Origin: PCRC01 sp017848435
Lineage (GTDB): Bacteria; Pseudomonadota; Gammaproteobacteria; Burkholderiales; Burkholderiaceae_C
DNA length: 64,000 nt
Direction of reading: 5' to 3'
Assembly (NCBI GenBank): GCA_965284315.1
Contig: OZ260072.1
Location: 1,736,001 to 1,800,000, forward strand
Shown here: one piece after another, positions 44,078 through 53,156 of the stretch
How positions within the stretch are numbered: the stretch's first letter is position 1
How the letters are laid out: every line of letters starts with the position of its first letter
Translations under genes and position numbers: made by a program
Notes under the pieces: generated by a model
Seen by the model: only the letters and a program-made list of their open reading frames with translations
The model's database searches: none
What the model was told of the DNA's origin: nothing

Positions 44078-44587
44078 TCAGGCTTTGGCGCTGAGCTTGC
44101 TGGCCAGTGCCAGGCTGACGCGGCCGAAGCCATAGGCGACGACCAGCGAGGTGGTGATCAGGAACGCCGGGTTCTTGGTGCCGCCGCCCGTGATGCCTTC
44201 GGGCGTCAGCAGGTTGGCGGACAGCACATAGGCGAAGGTCGATGCGTAGCCGATCACGGTGGCTGGAATGGCCGGAAACAGCGGGATGTGTGCCACCAGT
44301 GCCAGGCAGGCGGTGGTGGCGCCCACCACGATGGCGGGCCACAGCGCGCCGGGCAGGCCCAGGTTGACGTTCAGGATCAGCAGCGCTGCGATGACGGCCA
44401 GCACCATGCCCATCAGCGCGCAGAGCACGAGGTTTTTGAACGCCTCTGCCGTGCCCCCCAGCGCAACGCCGGTGGCCGTGAAAATGAAAGTGGCCCAGAT
44501 CATGAACAGACCGGTACTGAGCGACGCATAGGTGAGGATGCCGCCGATAACGCCCAACACCAGCGCGAGTGCATTGACAAAGCTCAT
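44078..44587 (-). CDS. DUF1097 membrane protein
   Basis: A 169-residue integral membrane protein with about five helices (MSFVNALALVLGVIGGIL..., ATFIFTATGVALGG, FKNLVLCALMGMVLAVIAALL, FLITTSLVVAYGFGRVSLALASK). It matches DUF1097, a small permease-like family. I start at ATG 44587, with a GGA Shine-Dalgarno; a TTG eight codons upstream is less likely. It lies between nitB copy 2 and the porin, so it may be an inner-membrane transport component. Confidence 0.85.
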   Translation of the reverse strand: MSFVNALALVLGVIGGILTYASLSTGLFMIWATFIFTATGVALGGTAEAFKNLVLCALMGMVLAVIAALLILNVNLGLPGALWPAIVVGATTACLALVAHIPLFPAIPATVIGYASTFAYVLSANLLTPEGITGGGTKNPAFLITTSLVVAYGFGRVSLALASKLSAKA

Positions 44588-44634
44588 GGAGATGTCCTTT
44601 TTGTTTTGCAAGATGGTTTCGATGGGCTGAACGC

Positions 44635-45117
44635 TCAGAGCGTCCAGGTGTTGAGGATGAAGGCGTTGTCCTTGCGGTGCAGGAGGATCAGGTCCAGCAC
44701 ATCCAGCGGGTTGATCGGTGTCACACCCGGGATCAGTGCACCCTCGCCGTGGCCGTACAGCGCCTGCAACGCAAAGCGGCAGGCATAGACGCTGCCACCC
44801 TCTTCCAGAAACTTCACGATCTGGCCGTTGAAGTTCAAATGGCCCGGGAAGGCCTCGTCCCCCAGGCGTGGGAAGCCCCGCTGCACACCCAGCGTCACGC
44901 CCGGGCCGTACAACAGGATGGAGGTCTTGAAACCCTTGCGCTGCAGGCGCGTGGCCTGCAACAGGTTGACGATGCCAATCGAGCCTTCAAAGGCCACGGT
45001 GTGGAAGGTGACCAGGGCTTTCTCACCCGGTGAGGCTTTGACATCTTCAAAGACCTTCTCTTCGTAATCGACAAGAAAGTCGCCTTTGACGTTGGCAGGC
45101 TTGGTGACTTTGGGCAT
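44635..45117 (-). CDS. nitB: NitB, copy 2 (MSMEG_0572/sll0783 family)
   Basis: This gene encodes the same 160 residues as the copy at 40482-40964, without a single amino-acid difference. The DNA differs at scattered positions, mostly third codon bases, including the C-terminal ATGAAGGCGTTGTCC-type codons. It leads a separate putative operon with DUF1097 and a porin. A sigma-54 promoter lies 58 bases upstream, at the same distance as in copy 1. The identity of the protein with drifting DNA suggests strong selection and/or gene conversion. Confidence 0.92.
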   Translation of the reverse strand: MPKVTKPANVKGDFLVDYEEKVFEDVKASPGEKALVTFHTVAFEGSIGIVNLLQATRLQRKGFKTSILLYGPGVTLGVQRGFPRLGDEAFPGHLNFNGQIVKFLEEGGSVYACRFALQALYGHGEGALIPGVTPINPLDVLDLILLHRKDNAFILNTWTL

Positions 45118-45174
45118 GGGGGGCTCCGGTTGTGCAAATGCAGTGTTGAAGGGGTGCGCGCGCAACCCTTCAAA

Positions 45175-45189
45175 GCACCCAACGTGCCA
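45175..45189 (-). promoter_or_regulatory. Sigma-54 promoter of the nitB copy 2 operon
   Basis: On the minus strand TGGCACGTTGGGTGC with GG-N10-GC spacing; the sequence after it, GTGCTTTG, equals that of copy 1. Distance to the ATG is the same as for the first promoter. Confidence 0.78.
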
Positions 45190-45217
45190 TGGCAGACGCC
45201 CTCACGCAGCGCGGGGC

Positions 45218-45332
45218 GCGATCAATGTGCAACCAATGAACCGGTGTGCAAATGATTGGGTAAAAACTTTTTTCACGGCCCACCACATGCCGTGGCGTGG
45301 CCCACGCCGTGCAGCATCGCACTGCACCAAGA
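45218..45332. promoter_or_regulatory. Shared upstream activating elements of nitB copy 2
   Basis: GCGATCAATGTGCAACCA (45218-45235) is the same 18 bases found at 41076-41093. A second element, TGCACCAAGACGTGCA around 45323-45338, is a perfect TGCAC-N6-GTGCA palindrome. It is related to CGCACCAAGATGCG around 41182-41195. Offsets from the two promoters differ by 10-11 bp, or one helical turn. Confidence 0.55.
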
Positions 45333-45428
45333 CGTGCACAAAGTCACGCACTGCAGTGGTTCACTGCGCGTGGTGTCTGTTCATTTCGAGGGGTGAATTG
45401 GCCCGCGTGTGGCGGGCCTGGTGCCGGC

Positions 45429-46103
45429 TCAGGCGTGGCTGACCAGCCCGCTGCGTTCCGGTGTGTCCAGGTGCGGCAACGTGTTGAAGGTCAGCAGCAT
45501 GTGGCGCCGCGCGCTGAAGGCGAACTCGGTCAGCGCGCTGTTGCGGATGCGCAGGTTCAGCTCGATGGTGGTCTCTGGCGTGGTACCGAGCACATGGCCC
45601 ACGGCCGTGGCAATCGGCCCGCCGCTGGACACCAGCAGCACCTGGCCGCTGCACTGGCTCCGCACATGCTCCAGCGCGCCCACCACACCGGCGCGGAAGT
45701 CGTCGTACGTGGGCATGCCGCGCGGGCTGACCACGCCGGCCATCCACTGCGTCAGGCCGTCGCGCAGCAGGCGGAAGTGGTGGCGGTAGGCCTCGGGAGT
45801 GTCGGGCTTGCACAGCGGTTGCGGGTGGATGGCGGTGATCACCGCTTCGGCGTCGTACTCGTTCAGGCCGGGCCACACCAGCGGGGTGGGCGGCGCGGCC
45901 CACTGCGCGCCTTCGGCAATGCCGGCCCAGGTTTGCGCGTGGCGCTTCAGGCTGCCGGTGAGCACCGCGTCAAAGGCCTGGCCCTTGTGGCGGAAGTACT
46001 CGCCCAGCAGCACGCTTTGCTGCTGGCCCAGCGGGCTGAGCTGGTCGTAGTCGGCTGCGCCAAACGAAGCCTGGCCGTGGCGCACAAGAGTCAAGGTTCC
46101 CAT
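45429..46103 (-). CDS. Histidine phosphatase family protein
   Basis: A 224-residue phosphoglycerate-mutase-like phosphatase. The catalytic His is in LTLVRHGQASFG; the second is in LLVSSGGPIATAVG, where the usual His-Gly is replaced by Ser-Gly-Gly. ILTGSLKRHAQTW-like wording (AVLTGSLKRHAQTW) supplies the Arg/His. The loss of the second canonical His suggests altered catalysis. It is monocistronic and 311 bp downstream of the nitB copy 2 start, on the same strand. Confidence 0.83.
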   Translation of the reverse strand: MGTLTLVRHGQASFGAADYDQLSPLGQQQSVLLGEYFRHKGQAFDAVLTGSLKRHAQTWAGIAEGAQWAAPPTPLVWPGLNEYDAEAVITAIHPQPLCKPDTPEAYRHHFRLLRDGLTQWMAGVVSPRGMPTYDDFRAGVVGALEHVRSQCSGQVLLVSSGGPIATAVGHVLGTTPETTIELNLRIRNSALTEFAFSARRHMLLTFNTLPHLDTPERSGLVSHA

Positions 46104-46159
46104 GGGCGGATTGTGCTGTGCGGGCTGTGGGGCGGTCTGTCGCTGCTGTGACCGGCTTC

Positions 46160-46236
46160 CAAGCGCTGTTTTTGAATCAAAACCGCCGCAAGCCTTAGTG
46201 GAATCTTGTGGTGTTGCTATTAATTTTAAAAATGCC
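46160..46236. repeat. Interspersed repeat, copy C
   Basis: On the reverse strand AATAGCAACACCACAAGATTCC, then ACTAAGGCTTGCGGCGG and TTTTGATTCAAAAACAGC. It shares the AAGATTCCACTAAGGCTT core with copies A and B. It is in the gap between the histidine phosphatase and PhzF genes. Confidence 0.65.
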
Positions 46237-46297
46237 AGTCGCCCGCGCGACCCCTTCACCCCGGTGCCTGCGGGGTGTGCCAGGCCATGGCCTCAGT

Positions 46298-47140
46298 TCA
46301 CAGCAACACCTGCCCTGTGATGGCGCTGACGCAGTCGCCGCCGACCCAGACCTGGCCCGCCGCGTCCCGCGCCAACCGCACCCGACCGGCCCGCCCGAGG
46401 GCGCTGCCCTGTGCGGCGGTGTAGTGGTCGGGCAGCTGGCCATCGGCCATCAGCCACTGGGCCAGGCTGGCGTTCAGGCTGCCGGTGACCGGGTCTTCGT
46501 CCACGCCGATGGGCGCGGCAAAGGCGCGCACCAGCAGGTCGGTGCCGCAGGCGTTTGGCCCGGTGGCGGCCACGCCAACCTTGAGGCCGGCGGCTTTCAG
46601 TGCCGCGTGGTCGGGTGCGAGCCGTGTCACGGTCTCCGGGCTGTCGAGCAGCAGCGCGAGCCAGACCGGGCCGTTGTCGAGCATGGCGGCGGCATGGATG
46701 TGGTGGTGGCTGAGCCGCAGCGCCAAAGCGACCTTGGCCAGCACATCGGCTGCAGGCGTACTGCGGGTCAGCGGCGGTGCGGCAAACGCCAGTTGCCCCT
46801 GTGCGCGCCGGATCTGCACCCGCCCCACCGCGCACTGCTGCACCACCGTGTCCCCCGCTTTGGGCTGGCCACCGGCGGCCAGCCAGGCGTGGCAGCTGCC
46901 CAGCGTCGGGTGGCCGGCAAACGGCAGTTCACCGCCGGGGGTGAAGATGCGCAGCCGGTAGTCGGCCGCCGGGTCGGTGGGCGGCAGCACGAAGGTGGTT
47001 TCAGACAGGTTGGTCCAGCGCGCAAAGCGCTGCAGCGTGGCGTCGTCCAGCCCGGTGCCGTCGAGCACCACCGCCACCGGGTTGCCCAGGTAGGGGGTGG
47101 CGCTGAACACATCGACCTGCTGGAAGGCGCGCGTTGCCAT
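46298..47140 (-). CDS. PhzF family isomerase/epimerase-like protein
   Basis: A 280-residue protein of the PhzF/diaminopimelate-epimerase-like fold. It opens FQQVDVFSATPYLGNPVAVVLDG; the catalytic Glu is in LSETTFVLPP, and FTPGGELPFAGHPTLGSCH and VDEDPVTGSLNASLAQWL are conserved phosphate/substrate loops. Most PhzF relatives outside phenazine clusters have no known substrate. It lies 5 bases after a GST gene, likely co-transcribed. Confidence 0.9.
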   Translation of the reverse strand: MATRAFQQVDVFSATPYLGNPVAVVLDGTGLDDATLQRFARWTNLSETTFVLPPTDPAADYRLRIFTPGGELPFAGHPTLGSCHAWLAAGGQPKAGDTVVQQCAVGRVQIRRAQGQLAFAAPPLTRSTPAADVLAKVALALRLSHHHIHAAAMLDNGPVWLALLLDSPETVTRLAPDHAALKAAGLKVGVAATGPNACGTDLLVRAFAAPIGVDEDPVTGSLNASLAQWLMADGQLPDHYTAAQGSALGRAGRVRLARDAAGQVWVGGDCVSAITGQVLL

Positions 47141-47145
47141 GCGGG

Positions 47146-47766
47146 TCAGCTCAGGGCAATGTCCAGCACGCCGCTGGTGGCGGGCCGGGCCCGCACACGG
47201 GCGTACCAGCGTTCCAGGTGGGGCCAGTGCGGGCGCGGCTGGGGCAGGGCGAACCAGCGGTGCACCTCGCAGGCAATCGGGATGTCGGCCATGGTGAACA
47301 CCTCGCCGGTGAGGTAGCGGTGCTGGGCCAGGTGGTGGTCGAGCAGGCCCATCAGCGCCTCGGTGGCGGCGGTGGACTGGGCAATGACCGCCGGGTTGCG
47401 CTGCTCGGCCGGCGTGCGCACCCACTGGAAGAAAGCGCCGCGGCCCGCCGGGTTGAGGGTGGTCTGCTGCCAGTCCATCCACTTCTCGGCCTCAAACCGC
47501 GCCACCAGCGGTTCCGGGTAGAGCGTACCGGCGGCGTGTTGGGCGCACAAATAGCGCACGATGACGTTGGACTCCCACAGCGTGGTGGTCTCGTCCTGGA
47601 TCAGCGGCACCAGGCCGTTGGGGTTGAGTCGCAGGAAGTCGGCGTCTTTCACCAGGCCGAACTGGCCGCCAGCGTCGGTGCGCTGCAGCGTCAGGCCCAG
47701 CTCCTGCGCTGTCCAGACCACCTTGCGCACGTTGATCGAGCTGAGCCGCCCCCAGATGTGCAGCAT
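47146..47766 (-). CDS. Glutathione S-transferase family protein
   Basis: A 206-residue GST. The thioredoxin-like N domain (LHIWGRLSSINVRKVVWTAQELGL) has the catalytic Ser/Asn region, and LNPNGLVPLIQDETTTLWESNVIVRYL is the glutathione-binding part. The C-terminal helical domain ends RWYARVRARPA. Substrate unknown. Gap to the aminotransferase gene upstream is one base. Confidence 0.9.
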   Translation of the reverse strand: MLHIWGRLSSINVRKVVWTAQELGLTLQRTDAGGQFGLVKDADFLRLNPNGLVPLIQDETTTLWESNVIVRYLCAQHAAGTLYPEPLVARFEAEKWMDWQQTTLNPAGRGAFFQWVRTPAEQRNPAVIAQSTAATEALMGLLDHHLAQHRYLTGEVFTMADIPIACEVHRWFALPQPRPHWPHLERWYARVRARPATSGVLDIALS

Positions 47767-47767
47767 C

Positions 47768-48973
47768 TCAGCTCCGGCGTGGGGGCGTGGCCATCGCGTC
47801 GCGGATGGTGCCGGCCAGTGCGGCCACGCCGGTGTTGATCTGGTCCACGCTGGCGGTCACGAACGACAGCCGCAGCGTACGCGCGTCCGGCGCGCTGGCG
47901 TAAAACGCCGCGCCGGGCACAAAGGCCACGCCGGCGTCCACCGCTTTGGGAAGCAGGTCCACCGCGTTCAGTCCGGGGGGCAATTGCGCCCACAAAAACA
48001 TGCCACCGTCGGGTGAATTCCACTGCACCCCGTGCGGCATGTCGCGTTGCAGCGCCTGCAGCATCGCGTCGCGCTGGGCCTTGTACAGCGCCCGGATGGT
48101 TGGCACATGGCGGTCCAGAAAACCGCCCTGCATGACCTCGGACACCATGCGCTGGTTGAAGCTCGGGCTGTGCAGGTCGGCTGCCTGCTTGGCCTGCAGC
48201 AGCTTGGGGTAAATGCTTTTGGGTGCCACCAGAAACCCGAGCCGCAGGCCGGGCGCCAACACTTTGGAGAACGAGCCGAGGTAGACGCAGCCGTCGGGGT
48301 TGCGCGCGGTCAATGGTGCGGGTGGCGGCGTGTCAAACCACAAATCGCCATAGGGGTTGTCTTCCACGATGGGCAGGCCCAGCGCTTCGGCCTCGGCCGA
48401 CAGCGCGGCGCGGCGGGCTTCGGTGATGGTGCGGCCGGTCGGGTTCTGGAAGTTGGGCAGCAGGTAAATGAAGCGGGCGCGGTCCGTGCCCTGGCCGATC
48501 TGGGCCTGCAGGTCGGCCAGCACCGGGCCGTCGGCGTCGCTGGCCACGCTGTGCACCGTGGGCTCCATCGGCGTGAAGGCCTGCAGCGCGCCGAGGTAGG
48601 TGGGCGTTTCCACCAGGATGCGGCTGCCGGCGTCGATCAGCACCTTGGCCACCAGGTCCAGCCCCTGCTGCGAGCCGGTGGTGATCAGCACCTGGGCCGG
48701 GTCCACTGTCCAGGGCAGGCCCGCGGCGACCTGTTCGCGCAGCGGGCCGTAGCCCTCGCTGGCGGCGTACTGCAGCGCGGCCGCGCCGTCGTTCCGCAGC
48801 ACCTTGGTGCAGGCCTCGGCAAACGCGTCCACCGGGAAGGTGCGCGGCGACGGCAGGCCACCGGCAAAGCTGATGATGCCGGGCCGCTCGGTGACCTTGA
48901 GGATTTCGCGCAGCACAGACGGGTTCATCCGTTGTGCCCGGTTGGCAATCGTCCAGTGCTGTCCCTCGGTCAT
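47768..48973 (-). CDS. PLP-dependent aminotransferase (class I/II, 2-aminoadipate type)
   Basis: A 401-residue fold-I aminotransferase close to LysN/2-aminoadipate aminotransferases. Motifs: ISFAGGLPSPRTFPVDAF, YAASEGYGPLREQVA, ITTGSQQGLDLVAKVL, LPNFQNPTGRTI, VEDNPYGDLWF and YLGSFSKVLAPGLRLGF (the Schiff-base Lys). No DNA-binding domain, so it is not a MocR regulator. It is the first of a three-gene set with GST and PhzF. Confidence 0.9.
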   Translation of the reverse strand: MTEGQHWTIANRAQRMNPSVLREILKVTERPGIISFAGGLPSPRTFPVDAFAEACTKVLRNDGAAALQYAASEGYGPLREQVAAGLPWTVDPAQVLITTGSQQGLDLVAKVLIDAGSRILVETPTYLGALQAFTPMEPTVHSVASDADGPVLADLQAQIGQGTDRARFIYLLPNFQNPTGRTITEARRAALSAEAEALGLPIVEDNPYGDLWFDTPPPAPLTARNPDGCVYLGSFSKVLAPGLRLGFLVAPKSIYPKLLQAKQAADLHSPSFNQRMVSEVMQGGFLDRHVPTIRALYKAQRDAMLQALQRDMPHGVQWNSPDGGMFLWAQLPPGLNAVDLLPKAVDAGVAFVPGAAFYASAPDARTLRLSFVTASVDQINTGVAALAGTIRDAMATPPRRS

Positions 48974-49011
48974 GCTGTGTCCATCGTCAATTCAAAACCT
49001 ATTCTAGAAAA

Positions 49012-50655
49012 TTAGAGCATCTCGTCCGGCGCGAACGGGCCAATCAGCTTGAGCATGAGCTGCAGGCCGGTGCTGGCGTCGGGCTCGCGGGTGCTGTCGG
49101 GCAGGCCGCTGCTGGCGGGTGCGGCCCAGACCAGCTGGCCGTTGACCAGCTGCACCCGGTAGGCCTCGTTGGCCAGCGTCGCTTCAATCAGGCGGGTGGC
49201 CTGGGCCGAAAGGCTCTGGCTGCGCATCAGCAGCGCGACCTCGGAGTTCTGCAGCTGCGAGCGCAAATCGAGGTTCATCGAGCCGACCACGATCAGCCGG
49301 CCGTCCATCACCACCAGTTTGGAATGCAGGCTGGCCCGAGACCCGCCCGCAGCACTGGACGCGCCCGAGCCCAGCCCGGTGATCGAACCCGATTGCTCGG
49401 AACGCATCTCGAACAGCTCGATGCCGTTCTTCAGCAAGGCCTCGCGGTAGCGCGCGTAGCCCACATGGGCCAGTGGCGCGTCGTTGGAGGCCAGCGAGTT
49501 GGTCAGCACGCGGATGCGCACGCCCCGCTGGCGCAGGCCGGCAAACACCGCCATCGTGCGTTCGCCGGGTACGAAGTAGGGCGAAACGATCAACAGGTCG
49601 CGCTGTGCCCGGTCGAAGAGTTGCAGCAGCCCGTCGATCAGCGTTTCCTGCGCGTCTTCCACGTCGTCGGCGTCGGCGCCGATCTTGGACGGTTTGTCCA
49701 CCAGCACCACGGCGGCGGCGCGGGTCAGGGCCATTTGCTGCAGGCTGAAGCTCTTGGGGGATGCTGCCAGCGGGGCCGCTGGCTCGGCCTTGGCCGGCTC
49801 GGCCGCTTTCAGCGCAGCGAGTTCCTGGGGCGACACCAGCGCCTGCACGGGGTAGGCCAGCGGGTTGTTCCAGTACTGGTCGAAACTGGCCGACAGGTCG
49901 CGCACGATGGGGCCGGCGGCCAGCACATCGAGGTCCACGAAGTTGGTGTCGCGGCCCTGGCCAAAGTAGGTCTCGCCGAGGTTGCGCCCGCCGGTGATGG
50001 CCACCGCGTTGTCGGCCACAAAAATCTTGTTGTGCATGCGGCGCTGGATGCGTGGCACGTCGTTGAGCGAGCCGAAGATGCGCAGCACGCTGGAGCCGCG
50101 CCCGCCCGGCAGCGGGTTGAACAGCCGCAGCTCGGTGCCGGGCTCAAAGGCCAGTTTCAGCACCTGGGCGTTGGGGCCGGTGCTGTTGAAGTCGTCCAGC
50201 AGGATGCGGATGCGCACGCCGCGCGCGGCCGCCTGCCGCAGGTGCTGGAACAGCAGTTCGGTGCTCGGGTCGGCGTGGATCGCGTAGTACTGCAGGTCCA
50301 GTGTTTTCTGGGCCGCGTCGATCAGCGCAAGGCGGCTGCTGAAGGCCATGGCCGCGCTGTCGAGCAGCTGGAAGCCGGAGTCGTTGCGCGGGGTGGTGGC
50401 CGAGGCCAGCGGTGTGCGCGGGCGTGCGCCTGCGGCTGGCCTGGGCGCAGGCTGGGTTTGCTGTTGCAGCTGCCGCGCCACCAGTTGGCCCAGCGCGGTT
50501 TGGTCCGGGTTGGCCCAGGCGCTGGACGCTGGGCGTGCCACGTTGTCTGGCAGGCTGGCGCAGGCGGTGAGCCACAGCAGCGGCAGCAGGGCCAGCCAGA
50601 GGCCGCAGCGGTGCCACACGGGTTGGCGCGGAGGGCGGGCAGGGGCGTGGGGCAT
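49012..50655 (-). CDS. Phospholipase D family lipoprotein (cardiolipin-synthase-like)
   Basis: A 547-residue protein with a lipobox LTAC at the end of the signal peptide, so it is probably membrane-anchored. Two HKD motifs are present: HNKIFVADNAVAITGGRN and HSKLVVMDGRLIVVGSMNLD. Such proteins make or hydrolyse phosphatidyl bonds; relatives are cardiolipin synthase C-like. An in-frame GTG at 50661 is two codons upstream; I use the ATG at 50655. Confidence 0.88.
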   Translation of the reverse strand: MPHAPARPPRQPVWHRCGLWLALLPLLWLTACASLPDNVARPASSAWANPDQTALGQLVARQLQQQTQPAPRPAAGARPRTPLASATTPRNDSGFQLLDSAAMAFSSRLALIDAAQKTLDLQYYAIHADPSTELLFQHLRQAAARGVRIRILLDDFNSTGPNAQVLKLAFEPGTELRLFNPLPGGRGSSVLRIFGSLNDVPRIQRRMHNKIFVADNAVAITGGRNLGETYFGQGRDTNFVDLDVLAAGPIVRDLSASFDQYWNNPLAYPVQALVSPQELAALKAAEPAKAEPAAPLAASPKSFSLQQMALTRAAAVVLVDKPSKIGADADDVEDAQETLIDGLLQLFDRAQRDLLIVSPYFVPGERTMAVFAGLRQRGVRIRVLTNSLASNDAPLAHVGYARYREALLKNGIELFEMRSEQSGSITGLGSGASSAAGGSRASLHSKLVVMDGRLIVVGSMNLDLRSQLQNSEVALLMRSQSLSAQATRLIEATLANEAYRVQLVNGQLVWAAPASSGLPDSTREPDASTGLQLMLKLIGPFAPDEML

Positions 50656-50686
50656 GGCCACTGCACTGTACTCCGGTGGCGCGTGG

Positions 50687-52594
<1,908 letters not shown>

Positions 52595-52697
52595 GGGGCG
52601 GGATTATCCGGGGTGAGGCTGGGGGCACCGCTCTAACGTACCAGCGGCCGGGCTTTTATAGTGGTTCAGATGGGCCCTTTGGCCTGGAGGATGGCTT

Positions 52698-53156
52698 GTG
52701 GAATTGGTTGTGAACGGCACCCGTACGCCCGTGGCGGTGGACGGTGCCATGCCTTTGCTGTGGGTGTTGCGCGATGTGCTCAAGCTCACCGGCACCAAAT
52801 TTGGCTGCGGCGTTGCCGCTTGTGGTGCCTGCACCGTGCGCCTGAATGGCCAGGCCGTGCGTTCCTGCGTGCTGCCGGTGTCGGCCGTGGCTGGCCAGCA
52901 GGTGCAGACCATTGAAGGTCTGGGCAACCCCGCAGGGCTGCACCCGCTGCAGCAGGCCTGGATCGACGAACAGGTGCCGCAGTGTGGCTACTGCCAGAGC
53001 GGCATGCTGATGGCCGCCGCCGCTTTGCTGGCCTCCAAACCCCAGCCCACCGACGCCGACATCGACGCCGCCATCACCAACCTGTGCCGCTGTGGCACCT
53101 ACCAGCGGGTGCGCGCGGCGATCCACCGTGCCGCCAAGTCCGGGAGGGCAGCATGA
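52698..53156 (+). CDS. (2Fe-2S)-binding subunit, isoquinoline 1-oxidoreductase alpha-like
   Basis: A 152-residue small subunit with two [2Fe-2S] clusters. The plant-type Cys set is FGCGVAACGACTV plus SCVLPV, and the second set is CGYCQSGM and CRCGTY. It carries electrons from the molybdenum site to an acceptor. I use the GTG start at 52698; its stop overlaps the ATG of the large subunit. It is divergent from uup. Confidence 0.93.
   Translation: MELVVNGTRTPVAVDGAMPLLWVLRDVLKLTGTKFGCGVAACGACTVRLNGQAVRSCVLPVSAVAGQQVQTIEGLGNPAGLHPLQQAWIDEQVPQCGYCQSGMLMAAAALLASKPQPTDADIDAAITNLCRCGTYQRVRAAIHRAAKSGRAA

Noticed and set aside
47768..48973. Aminotransferase as a second MocR regulator
   Set aside because: It starts directly with the aminotransferase fold and has no GntR-type helix-turn-helix.
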